Source: Mangifera indica (taxonomy: Eukaryota > Streptophyta > Magnoliopsida > Sapindales > Anacardiaceae). From it: 64,000 bases of DNA. Below the pieces are notes generated by a model, which did no database searches, was not told where the DNA came from, and was given only the letters and a program-made list of their open reading frames with translations. This document shows positions 47,947 through 58,800 of this stretch, piece after piece; position 1 is the stretch's first letter; every line of letters starts with the position of its first letter. The translations under genes were made by a program, and so were the position numbers. The stretch lies in assembly GCF_011075055.1 (NCBI RefSeq), contig NC_058143.1, positions 11,919,057 to 11,983,056 of the forward strand. Direction: 5' to 3'.

Positions 47947-50437
47947 ATGGGCACAGGAGACGAGTTGCGCAGTACAAACGAGCTTTATCGGGCAGCCCTG
48001 AACAACGATTGGGAATCTGTGAAGAAATTCTACCAGAAAAATGTTGGTTCGCTGTTATTTCCTGTAACGGCCTCCATGGACAATGCATTTCACTTGGCGG
48101 TGTTCAGCAAGAGTAAAGATCCGCTTCAATTTTTACTTGATATTTCCAAAGAACATTCTATGGTAAGGCATGGCTATTTAGAAAAAAATGGCAATGGGAA
48201 CACACCTCTTCATGAGGCTGCAGCCAATGGGAACCTGGAGGCCGTAGAGGCTTTGGTCGGACATCATCGGAAGCTCCTCGAGGAAGATATTGAAGATCCA
48301 CCTAGGGAAAAGCTCCAAGAGGCTGTGAATGAGGATAAAGAAACCCCGCTTTTTCTTGCTGCTGCATTTGGGAAAACAAAGGTGGTGAAGTCTTTAGCTG
48401 AAACATCATTTGAATCTCACAAAAGATTAATATACCAAGAAGAAAAAGGAAGGACTGAAGAAGAAAAATATTCTAAGCTTAAAAATATTCACCGCCAAAA
48501 CATACGCTCCATCAAGGTAAAGCCCAAACCTAAAGCCTCCAATGAACTGCCTCGTGCCATTCAAGGTGAAATGATATCAGAGCCAGAGCCTGATGCCTCC
48601 ATTCTGCACGTTGCCATCACAGAGCCTGGTGCCATCAAAGGAGAAACATCCATAAAAAAGCCTGATGCCTCCATTCTGCACGTTGCCATCACAGGCCGCC
48701 ATTTTGGTCTCTATCTCTACTCACCTAGCTTCTTTAACTTTGCTTTGAAATGAAATATATATTCAACTGATATTTGATGTGCTTTCTTTTCAAATATTCT
48801 CAGAAACGGCTCTATATTTACTGAAGATGGATGAATCGTTAGCAGCACTCAAAAACCTAGATGGCCAGACCTCTCTTCACCTACTAGCAACCATGCCCTC
48901 AGCTTTCGAAAGTGGATATCAATGGGGCAGATTGTTCTACAGATTCATATATTTCTGTAAGTATATTTTCACCTTTCCATAATTCTATTAAAGATAATGT
49001 ATGCATAAGGATATGTTAAAAGGACCTTTTGTATCAATTTATAGGCCTTCCAGTCGGTGACAATGCAGATGATGGTAAAAAAGCTGCTACAAAAATTTCA
49101 AAAGGTAAAAAATTTATTTTGTTCGATTAAGAGATATTCTATATAATTTCTTTCTTCGTCGCTAAACACGAACAGGGTGGCTTAAATTACGGCTTAAATT
49201 ACTGGAAAAAATCTGTGCACTAGTAAGGGGTGACATCTTGGAAGAAAAGAGAAAGCATAAACTTGCTTTCAAACTAGCGGGGACACTGATAAAAAAATAT
49301 TCTTCTTGGGATGAAATCATTCCGTTTGATAAAGACCACTCTTCAGAAGGAGATTATGAGCCAATCCCGTTATTCCTGGCGACTGAAAACGGAATAGTAG
49401 AAATTGTGAACAAGATACTGGAAGTATGTCCCCAGCTAGTTGAGCATTGCAATGATCTGGGTCAGAACATACTGCATGTGGCAATTAAGCACCGTCAATA
49501 TGAAATCTTCAATCATGTGAAAAATATGGAAATACCAATGACAAAGTTAGTCCGAAAGGTTGACAAAAATGGCTACACCATCTTACACCATGCTGCAGAC
49601 ATGAGGCGAGAGACTACAAAGCGTCACCTAGCAGGACCTGTATACCAACTCCAGGAAGAGATAAAGTGGTACAAAGTAAGCCCCCTGGCTCTTTCTTCTA
49701 CAAGATTTTTACCTAATAAACGTGTTTATATGTAAGTTATGTTTCTATATATGCAGCGTGTAAAGGAGATCACGCCCGCCCACTACGTCATGTTTCGCAG
49801 CAAGAACGGAAAGAAGACTGGCGACGAGCTATTCAATTTGAAGCACAATAAACTACTCGTGCAAGCAGAGACTTGGCTAAAAGGCACTTCTCAGTCTTGC
49901 TCTGCAGTGTCTGCTCTCGTTGCTACAGTGGTCTTTGCAGCTGCGTACACTGTGCCTGGAGGTTCTAATAAACAGGGGTATCCAATTTTGCTCAACAGCA
50001 CTCTCTTCTTGCTTTTCACAGTCATGGACGTTATTGCTTTGGCCAGCTCCTTAACCTCCGTTGTAATGTTCTTGTCCATCCTCACATCTTCTTATAAGTA
50101 TGATGAATTCGTCCACGAACTCCCCCATAAACTCACAATAGGCTTCACCTTGCTCTTCATTTCATTGGCTGCAACAATGATTGCATTCGCAGCAACATTA
50201 TTGCTCATAGTTCGTTTGGAAAAGCCACATTGGACCACCACTCTCATTTATACTTCTGCATTTTTTCCTATCAGCATATTTGTGCTAATTAATTTTCCCA
50301 TGTATGCTGCATTTGAGAATACTTTGCTCAAGTTGTATCGTAGATTGTTTAAGATTTGGCGTGTCAGCTTCCAGACAGCGTTCCTTTGCAGACGAAGCAG
50401 CTCCCAAACAAACCGAATCGCACACGAAGCAGCTTGA
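47947..50437 (+). CDS. Ankyrin-repeat PGG-domain membrane protein (ACD6-like), copy 3
   Basis: Five exons: 47947-48706, 48804-48956, 49045-49104, 49176-49675 and 49757-50437. All have GT-AG borders and preserve the frame, giving 717 residues. This ATG is the first Met in the frame. Ankyrin repeats include NELYRAALNNDWESVKKFYQ, DNAFHLAVFSKSKDPLQFLL, GNTPLHEAAANGNLEAVEAL, ETPLFLAAAFGKTKVVKSLA and, in exon 4, PLFLATENGIVEIVNKIL and GQNILHVAIKHRQYEIFNHV. Exon 5 is the PGG domain: AAAYTVPGGSNKQGYPILL followed by about four hydrophobic segments (LFLLFTVMDVIALASSL, FTLLFISLAATMIAFAATLL, FPISIFVLINFPMYAAF). Residues 206-255 hold a 25-residue duplication not seen in copy 1. Members of this family sit in membranes and several affect defence responses; the function of this one is inferred from family only. 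It is the only copy without coding lesions. Confidence 0.9.
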
Positions 50438-51070
50438 GAACGATGGTCAATTGTCAGAGGAGACTGTTAACGATAATAAGCCCGAGCTCCCAGTCTGACA
50501 TTTATGTTAGTTGAGGCTGATAAGTGTATAAGACATTACAAACTAGTATGACCCTGTTTTCATTATCCTGAGTTTCATCAAGTCAACAGTGAGTGTCAAA
50601 TAAGAGAGTATTTTACTCTTGTTCTGTTAAAATTTTGTGTCAAACAAGAGAATATTTTACTTCTTGTCCTGATGAATTTTATGCAAGTACTAGGTTTTTT
50701 TTAAGAATATAAATTTAAAATATTTAATGTATTTTTATCATGTTTAATAACATGCTTATTTTCCAAGTACCAATTGTCTCCATATATTAATTCATATACT
50801 GTGAATTTTATTGAATTCAATATTAGAGGCTTGTATAATTTCTCCATGTAATACCACTTTCTTGTCTCCATTAGAATAATTAATTAACAGTACCAAATCA
50901 GATAATCATGTTTCTGAATCATTCAAACCCATGTATTATTCACAAGTCTAAGAGAAGAGGATTGGTTTCCATCTAAGAGAACCAGAAAATTATGATAATA
51001 TAAGTGAACTTATTAGGCGGGCTCATGGCGTTAGGAGAGAGCTTCCTTGATGAACACAAACACACTGCCT
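50438..51070. repeat. 3' flank of ankyrin copy 3, duplicated at 55900-56506
   Basis: GAGCTCCCAGTCTGACATTTATGTTAG, CAATATTAGAGGCTTGTATA and GGAGAGAGCTTCCTTGATGAACACAAAC are matched, with gaps, by 55940-56506. It therefore marks a segmental duplication. Confidence 0.75.
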
Positions 51071-51956
51071 GCGTCTCCCCTGGAAATATGAAGCTCTTCA
51101 CCCAGCTATGATGTTAGCAACCAAGACTGCACATCGCTGTTAGAGATTGAGATGAAGCTGTATCTTGGACTGGTAAAAAAGCCTTTCAATGGGGAAAGGT
51201 CAATCTTTTGTCCCAGAAATTCGTCATTGTCAGGTAAAACCATAGAGTCTGATGATATCATTGTTAGGTAATACTATGGAGTCCGATATCTGAGGAGTCT
51301 CGATGATGCCTTCTTCAAACTTGATCTAAACACAGAGAAATGAAATGGCCAATTAGAGATGAACCCAGACTTACAAATTTGGACGCGAAACCTGCACACG
51401 CTCGGGACTTGGGACTTCATATTTGGCATTGGTACTAATGGTGGTTGCAGCCGATGGCCACACATATCCAAAGTCAGATTCTTAGATAGGGTTGGAGACA
51501 GAATCAAGCTTCACTAATCCAAACTCAATTGTCAATTTGACTCGAATGGCTCAAAACAAGCATAGTTTTGGTGAGTTCGAATCTAACGATTAATTTTGTA
51601 CTCAAACTTGAGGGCGTTCAGCTCACTAAATTCATAGGCCTAGAAGAGTTTGATTCAGCTACAACCGAAGAGTTCTAGTCCATTTTGACTCAGCTACATT
51701 ACGATTACAGTCAAATTAGAGCTCAGTTCCTTTTAGACTGAAATTTGAGTGTAGCTTATTTTAAATTGAACCAAACTCCAAACTGATTTGAGATAAACTT
51801 AACTTGAATCCACCTCCTAATAAAGGGAATATCCAGGTATGATCAAGGACCAGTTTATATTGTTTCGAATCCCAAAAAATCATCTGACGATTGACAATCA
51901 CAATCCAAATACTCACCTAAGGTATACTGAAAAACAATTTAACTGTATATTTTATT
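51071..51956. other. Spacer without supported gene
   Basis: On the minus strand a stretch near 51260-51090 has coding-like composition (DEFLGQKIDLSPLKGFF) but is broken by stops and not recognised. The rest (51500-51950) is anonymous and includes repeated GAGTTCGAAT/CTCAAATT phrases. Confidence 0.35.
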
Positions 51957-52854
51957 GGCCAAAAGACTTATTCCCACCTAAGGTATGCTGAAAATTCAAA
52001 GTAAACTTTACTAACTTTCTAAAACCCAAATACTCATCTATCCGTTAGTTTTGACAATCACAATCAGAGGTAAATCCTCATTTAAAGATTTTTATTTAAA
52101 TAAAGAAAAATTGATTTCATTTTAACCCTTTAGTTTTAAAAACTAATCTTTTTTCCTCAGTTTATTTAAACAAACAAAAATTAATTTCTTTTTTCCCCCT
52201 TAGTTTTAAAAACTAACTATTTTCCCTTAACTCAAATTTTGAAACATTGCATTTACACCCCCAAAAGGTTAATTCCATCTTTCCAATGGTCGTACTTTTA
52301 GCATTCCTCCTTGGTGACATCTCCCCTCCCTCCATGGTGATTTCCCAGAGTGGAAACGAACGAAAAACTGATTGAAATGGTCAAATTTTCTCACATGGAT
52401 CTGTGTGATGCAACACTGTCCGACTAATTTGTGTGTCGGTGATGAACTAATAGTTGCACGGATTTGTATGATTTTTGCATAGATCTGTGTGAGAAAATCT
52501 GGCCATTTCGCCCGTATTTTTGGTGATTTTCGCATTGGGAAACCACCATGGAGGGACAGGAGATACTGCCGGAGAGAAACTTCAGAAAGAACAGTGGTCG
52601 GAAAGATAAAATGAAGTTTTTGAGATGTAAATGCACTGTTTCAGAGTTTGAGTTAAACAGAAATGATTGGTTTTTAAAACTAAGGGAAAAAAAGAAATAA
52701 CTTTCTTTGTTTAAATAAAAATTTTTAAATGATGATTTTATCCTCGACTGTAACAGCCGAAACTAATAGATGTATGAGTATTTAAGTTTTCAAAAGTTAG
52801 CAAATATTACATTGGGTTTTCACTACACCTTGGGTGGGAATGAGTCGTTTGGTC
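51957..52854. mobile_element. 898-bp GGCCAAA-type inverted-repeat element
   Basis: The left end is GGCCAAAAGACTTATTCCCA and the right end, reverse-complemented, GACCAAACGACTCATTCCCA. The flanks TATTTTATT (51948-51956) and TATTTTATC (52855-52863) agree at 8 of 9. Arms share CTAACTTTC/AAAACCCAA and the TTTATTTAAATAAAG stretch inverted. The centre has imperfect inverted pieces around CGATGGAGG/CCATGGAGG-like sequence. No coding region. Confidence 0.82.
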
Positions 52855-53034
52855 TATTTTATCCGAACCACTCTTGACTACCCAGTTTCCAATATGATAT
52901 ATCATCTTAAATAAATCAAAGATTCAAACCAACTCAAGCACTAGCAAGCAATAAAAATACCCAATTTTTAAAACAACCAAATTCAATCCCTTCACCATAA
53001 TTTACCCACAAACCATAAAAGGGAAACAAGCATT

Positions 53035-53476
53035 TACGCAAGAATCTATTTGCTGTTAAGCAAAGTTAACGCCTCAGTTGGTGCGGGAGTCGGATTCTTA
53101 GCTTCAAGATGTCTAATAAGCTCAACGATCTCCGTTCTCGTTTCGCTAGTCGTTGTAAACCCGCGATCGGTCCCATAGAACGAATCAATTAACGCCTTCT
53201 TCAAGTTTTCAATCTCCGTCATTTCTACGGCTTCTCCTCCTCTGTTACGGCCACGGCGGCACCTTCGTCCTCCTTAGCGGGATACCATTCGTCATAGTCC
53301 ACGGCCCGAGCCACGAACACCGGCCTTGCGCTCAGCTACTTCTCAGTGATTCTCTGCGAAATTTTGACCGAGTTTAGAGGAAGAATCAAGGGCTTCACAG
53401 TAGTGAGATGCTGATGAGGTGCCGTTAAAGAAAGGGTTTTGCATGGGAATTGAGTGAGTTGAGAGAGTGAAGCCAT
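53035..53476 (-). pseudogene. Plastid fibrillin (PAP/plastoglobulin) exon 1 relic
   Basis: Reads from ATG at 53476 leftward. MASLSQLTQFPCKTLSLT looks like a chloroplast transit peptide. After a TAG near 53337 come [20 protein letters not shown] and EEEKP. A frameshift near 53224 is followed by the family core [20 protein letters not shown] and [20 protein letters not shown]. The exon ends LTLLNSK and then two stops, where functional fibrillins continue with a Trp-containing segment. Four lesions in about 440 bp make it dead. Fibrillins are lipid-binding proteins of plastoglobules and thylakoids. No intron or later exon is found, so only a 5' portion was copied or has survived. Confidence 0.85.
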
Positions 53477-53568
53477 TGACTCTTCAGTTTGTTGATTACA
53501 ATGAGAAGTCTGTAAATAGACGAGCAGGGGATAGGCCAGAAATAACATCGGCACTAGGTTTTGTAACC

Positions 53569-54385
53569 GGCCAAAGGTCGAATGACTATGTTCGACCCAA
53601 TGTTTACTGAATTAACAAAGTCTCACCGGTAAGTTTGAAAAAGCGAAACACTCACCCATTACCATATCTGTTAGTACATGTTAATATATTCTGTTAACTT
53701 TCAATTAAATTACTGATTTATCCCTAAATCAAAAATGATTCCCACATACTTAATTTTAACTCAAAGGACGTAAACCTATGTAAAACTTTCCTTCAATTTT
53801 TTTTCTTTTCAAATGCTTTTTTTTTTCCTATCTTGAATTTCCATCTCTGACTAAAATCTCCTTTCATAAGTTTTCCACACCTGTTTTTCTAGGTAACATA
53901 TGTCAACATCCAATTGACAGATTAATCATCATCCCAGACATGGTGGACGGTTGTAACTGTTGATGGTCACCAAACCGGAAAGAAAGATGAAAAGATTGTG
54001 AGAAATGGACAAAAGCGTGGAACTGTGGAAGTGGTATAAATATGGAGGTGGGTGAAAGGAAACTTTCTTTCCCTTTTTTTCATATAAATGCTTGAATTTC
54101 CATCTCCAACTTTCTTTGAATTTTTTTTCTAGTCGAAGATGAAAATTCAAAGAGTCAAGAAAGGAGAAATCAAGCATTTAAAAAAAAAAATTGAAAGAAA
54201 GTTCAATGTTTGCGAGATGGATTTTCGTGCTTTGAGCTGTAATTGAGTATTTGTGAATCATCCTTTGAATAAGGGTAAATCAGTAATTTAATTTGAAAAC
54301 TAACAGAAGGTTTGACAGATAAGAGTGATAAGTGGGTAATTGGGTTTTCAAACTGAACAGGTGGAAATTGTCATTTCAGGTGGGA
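53569..54385. mobile_element. Inverted-repeat element with damaged right end
   Basis: The left end is GGCCAAAGGTCGAATGACTA. The arms pair as GTTTGAAAAAGC...CACTCACCCATTACC on the left with GGTAATTGGGTTTTCAAACT on the right, and TTAAATTACTGATTTATCCC with its inverse near 54275. The right terminus stops at CAGGTGGGA where another element end (GCCAAAACGCTATTCCC) abuts, so no target duplication can be read. Same broad family as the GGCCAAA elements. Confidence 0.55.
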
Positions 54386-55105
54386 GCCAAAACGCTATTC
54401 CCAACCTAGGTTTAGCTTTAATATACTTTTATTCGCTAATTTTTGAAAATTCAAATGTCCATTTATCTGTTAAATTTTACCATTATTATCAGGAATAAAA
54501 TCATTTAGCTAAAAATTTAAAACAACTAAAATTTTATTACATTTTCTACCGTAATTTAAAAATTTAACAATTTTTCTCTATTCAAAGTTTGAAAAGTGTC
54601 AATTTTCTCCATGAATTTTTTTTCTTCTTCTCTCGAATGACCATTCATCACCTTCGGCCGTCAGTTCTCTCCCTCCTAATCACTCTTCCTTCTCTCTTCA
54701 ATTATCTTTATCTTCAATAAAGACAATTAGAGAGGGAAGAGAGAATAACGGGAGAGAGAAAGCCAATGATCGGAGAGAACGAATGGTTGCCAAAGATAAA
54801 GATTTAGAAATAAGAGATGAATTTAAAAAGCTAGGGGGCGGTTGTATACCAAAAAAAGATAAAAGCTTGCAAACCTTGACTTGAGGGAGGGGAGAAACTC
54901 AACTTTTAAATTTGGAAAATATAAGATTGGAAGATATAAATTTAAAATTTAAAATTTAAAGATAATCCTAAAATATAAGTTTCAATAAAATTTTTAAATC
55001 ATAATTTAATTCTGATAATAATAATAATATTTAATAGATGAATATGTATTTAAATTTTTATCAGACAAATAAATATTTAAATTTTTTAAAATTAATGGGA
55101 TATAA
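54386..55105. mobile_element. Probable foldback element, diverged
   Basis: The left end GCCAAAACGCTATTCCCAAC is followed by AT-rich arms. Around 54720 there is a clear inverted repeat (CGAATGACCATTCATC, CTCTCTCCCTCC and TTCTCTCTTCAATTATC on the left against GATTAGAGAGGGAAGAGAG-like and GAACGAATGGTTGCC on the right). The right end, near ACAAAACCTTGGC, is poorly defined. No coding region. Confidence 0.45.
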
Positions 55106-55704
55106 CTCTGAATTTACACAAAACCTTGGCCTTCGTGATATCTCGATGTTGTTTAGATGAAACTTTGGGACAAGGACTTTGTCCTTGGATACAATGGTTT
55201 TGTTTTGTGAGATTGTGAGGGCAATATTGGGTTTAGAAGGTTGGTGTCCAAATGGGTTGGATTATTGACACGTGGATGTTAAATCGAGATTTGAGGTAAG
55301 GAACGATTTGTATTTTATTCAGAATTAGTTGGCATGTAACAACACAATCATGTTGCTTTTGTGAGAAAAAATTAAGGTCTAGAATTTTTTTTTCCGATTG
55401 GGCAACAGAATATCTTGCTAGTTAGTGTGACATGAATTTAAATCAAATTAAACTCAAATAAAAACTTACTCAAGCTTGATTTAAAATTCAAATATAGAAT
55501 TTGAGTTTGATTTGATCAAATGGTGAACATTAATTTTATAAATGATATTGAATGGTAAAAAAAATAATAATAATAAGAAGATGATCACTAAAAAAAACTG
55601 TTGAAAAAAAGGGAAAAATCTTAAAAAAAAAAAAGAAAGAGTTTCAACAAGCCTTTGAACTCATATTAAGCTATCAAATTGTAACTTAATTTGTACTCAA
55701 GTTT
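55106..55704. other. Spacer without recognised content
   Basis: AT-rich, with A-runs at 55556-55650 and the phrase TCAAATTAAACTCAAATAAAAACT. Nothing assignable. Confidence 0.4.
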
Positions 55705-56506
55705 GGAAAAGTCACATTAGACCACCACTATAATTTATACTACTACATTTTTTTCTCTTCGGATTTTTACACTCACACAATTTCCTATTTATGTTGCAAT
55801 TGAGAAAACTTTATTCTTAATTTGTACCATAATTTGTCTAAGAATCTGCATGTCACAAAGCCTCCACTACACATTGCAACTTTAGAACGAGGTCAATTGT
55901 CTAAGAAGAATGTTAATCATAACAAGCCGAGCTCCCTAGTCTGAGGGATTTATATAAGTTGTCCTAAGGCTAAATAAAGGAGGATAATATGTCTCTAATC
56001 CAATACATATTACAAATGAGAGGAAATTCTGTTTGACCAAGTTAAGAATAAGTGTCAAATATGAAAATATTTTAGTCTGTTCTAATATAATTTTATGCAA
56101 ATGATGGGTGTCTTTTAGATGGTATGTTATGTTAAGTCTATAAATTCAAAACATTTAATCTATTTTTACGATAATTCAATAAGATTTTTAGCTTATTTTC
56201 CAAATATTAATTCTCTTCATATATTAATTTTTGTCATTTGTTTACTTCAGAAACTTCTATTGAACTCAATATTAGAGGCTTGTATAATTTCTACATATAT
56301 ATTTCAATTTCTATTCTCCATCTAAATAATTAATTAATAGTACCAAATCATACAATCATGTTTTTGAGTCATTCAAACCCAAGAATTATTACTCAAATCC
56401 AAGAGAAAAGTAGTATTCATATAAGGGAACTAGAAACTTATTGGGCAGATTCATGGCGTCAAGGGAGAGCTTCCTTCCTTGATAAAGTATTTCGTGAACA
56501 CAAACC
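55705..56506 (+). pseudogene. Ankyrin-PGG gene, copy 4 (3' relic and flank)
   Basis: GGAAAAGTCACATTAGACCACC matches the exon 5 sequence of copy 3 (GAAAAGCCACATTGGACC). It is followed by decayed PGG C-terminal codons and the matching 3' flank (AACGAGGTCAATTGTC, AACAAGCCGAGCTCCC, CAATATTAGAGGCTTG). All earlier exons are missing. The chromovirus is inserted in its flank at 56507. Confidence 0.8.
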
Positions 56507-58764
56507 TGTAACCTCTCCTAACCATTGGGTGTGTTACAGAAAAAAACGGCATGAGTTCCCCTATTGTAGAGGGCCCGGGGAATATTTTTCTCTTTTTCAT
56601 TATGCCCTGTAACACGCCCAATTTGTAATTCACACAAACCAGTCCTACCAATCGACTGGATTTTTATCAACTTAATTACCATTAGTAAAATAAATACATA
56701 ATAATGACAATTATAAAATTATCACCCACAGAAACTTTATAATCATTTTTCGTAACTAGCCATATATATATATACATATCTTCCAATATTTACATCAAGT
56801 ATATATATATATATATACATATATTCACATATACATCAAAACATATAAATCAACAACAATAGGGTGCCTTCATCCCTCAGCCTCATGTCTCATTAGTGCT
56901 CCCTGAGAACCTTTGCTGCATTTCCTTACCTGTAAAATGTTAAATTAAACGGAGTGAGCGACTATGGCTCAGTAAGAAAATCATACTAAACACTTAAAGC
57001 ATTTTATACTAGTACTAATCTTTTATAATCTTTTCCATACTCAGCGTGTCTGAACTATTTACAACAAAATAATTGATACAGAACACGCATTTAACACATA
57101 TCATAATTCTTTTCTTTCACACATTTATTCATTTCCTTACTATACAGACATGATTCACTGGTTATGATTTATGCATGTATGAATGTCATGACATTTCTAT
57201 TTTCTGATCATACATCTTTCTCAACTTTTTATCAGCCACACAGGCTTGTATGCATAATTCTAATGCAAATGACTTTCATAAAATATTTACTAATTTGTTT
57301 CTCTCTCTTTCTCATTGATCGATCTAGACTACATATGATAGTATTTGCAGTCACCATAAAAAGTATAATTCTCTCTTACACGCATATTTTTTTCTTTGCT
57401 GTCCACACAGTACAACTAATATTTTTCTTTGTTGTCCACACAGTACAGCTGATATTTTTCTTTTGCTGTCCACACAGTACAGCTGATATTTTTCTTTGCT
57501 GTCCACACAGTACAGCTGATTATTTTATTTGTTGTCCACACAGTACAACTGATTATTTTATTTGCTGTCCACACAGTACAGCTGGCGTGTAAGGATTTTT
57601 AGTATGTTTTCTGCTTTCCTGTATCATATGAGTCATTATAAAACCAAAAATACTTGTTTTCCATTTTCTAAAAGCATGCATGCCTTAGAAAATATTTTTC
57701 CTCTTTCTTTATTTTTTTCTAAATCATGCATATGTTATGATTCCTCATGTATGCATATATAACCATAATATGAAATATGCGCATTTGTTATTTTCCCTTA
57801 TTCTTTTCATTCCTTCTCAAACATCATGTTATTTTCTCATGCATTTATAGATAAATATATATATCATGTCTCAAATTAATTTCAATTATACAATATAGGC
57901 TTAATATAAGGGTTATTTCACATAACATGCACATAACTAAGCAACATTAACCTATATCGCATAAAATGACATTTTTGCCCTTATGGCAAAAATTTACCTT
58001 TTTACCCTTATGTCCAAAAATTACATCATGAATCCTAATGAATTTCTTTATCCTTTTAAGCATAAATCATCTTAATTCTAATACCTTACACACTTATATA
58101 AGTAAAGGTTATTTAAATAACCTAACTCAACTTTACTTCAAATATGTAAAGTATGAAATTCTTACCTTTTCTTTGCCAAATAGGTGATTTAAGCTTATTC
58201 ACCTTCCTTTCTTCTTCTTGACAACCTTAATCAACCAAAAATATAATCATCTATCAAAACCCCAAATTTCACATATCTTAAAAATTCAATTTCTTACCTT
58301 AGAACTGACCAGAATTAACAGATCTACACTTTTTATAACTGAAGCCTTTGGAAATTAGGTGGTTTAGCTAAGTTTTTTGGTAAATTTTGGTTAAGGGAAA
58401 AAGCTTAGTTTAATTTCATGGAGCTCTCGGCTAAAATGAAGAAGATGATGAATAATTGATATTTTATAAGCCTATTGGACCATTTTGCCCTTAATCTTTT
58501 CCATAAATTACTATTTTATCCTTAGCCAATTACCAAAAACCCTTAGCACCACCATATAATTTCAAGTGTGCCCTTCAATTTTAATTCCCACTTTGTCCCT
58601 TGAATCTTTATAAAATGACCATTTTACCCCCTTTGAAAAATATTGTTCATTTAGTAGTTTTCTATGATTCTTTTGCAATTTCTTTACACAACAAGTTATA
58701 AAATCAACTCTAGGGGTAATTTTGGAAGTGGAGTTTACTGACACACCTGAATTCGGATGTTACA
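56507..58764 (-). repeat. 3' LTR of the chromovirus, 2,258 bp
   Basis: On the + strand it starts TGTAACCTCTCC and ends CGGATGTTACA. The right border is set by the adjoining polypurine tract, the left by match to 63683. It includes six 33-bp repeats at 57398-57584 and AT-rich microsatellites near 56765 and 56795. Confidence 0.93.
57398..57584. repeat. Six 33-34-bp tandem repeats inside the LTR
   Basis: The unit is TGTCCACACAGTACAGCTGA plus TATTTTTCTTTGC. Landmark TGTCC occurs at 57400, 57433, 57467, 57500, 57533 and 57566. Because the period is near 33, an open frame with repeated PHSTAD appears; it is not a gene. The repeats could act in LTR transcription, which is inference. Confidence 0.9.
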
Positions 58765-58780
58765 TTTCTTCCCCCCTTAA
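58765..58780 (-). other. Polypurine tract
   Basis: On the minus strand AAGGGGGGAAGAAA directly before TGTAAC of the 3' LTR, the expected primer site for plus-strand synthesis. Confidence 0.9.
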
Positions 58781-58800
58781 AAGAATTTTGTCCTCGAAAT

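Noticed and set aside
56502..56506. AAACC as the chromovirus 5-bp target duplication
   Set aside because: The second copy lies outside the window, so it cannot be verified.
57398..57584. CRISPR-like spacing of repeats
   Set aside because: No distinct spacers; unit is contiguous and lies in a plant LTR.
57164..57592. 142-codon ORF with repeated CCPHSTAD
   Set aside because: Produced by the 33-bp LTR repeats, whose period keeps the frame open.
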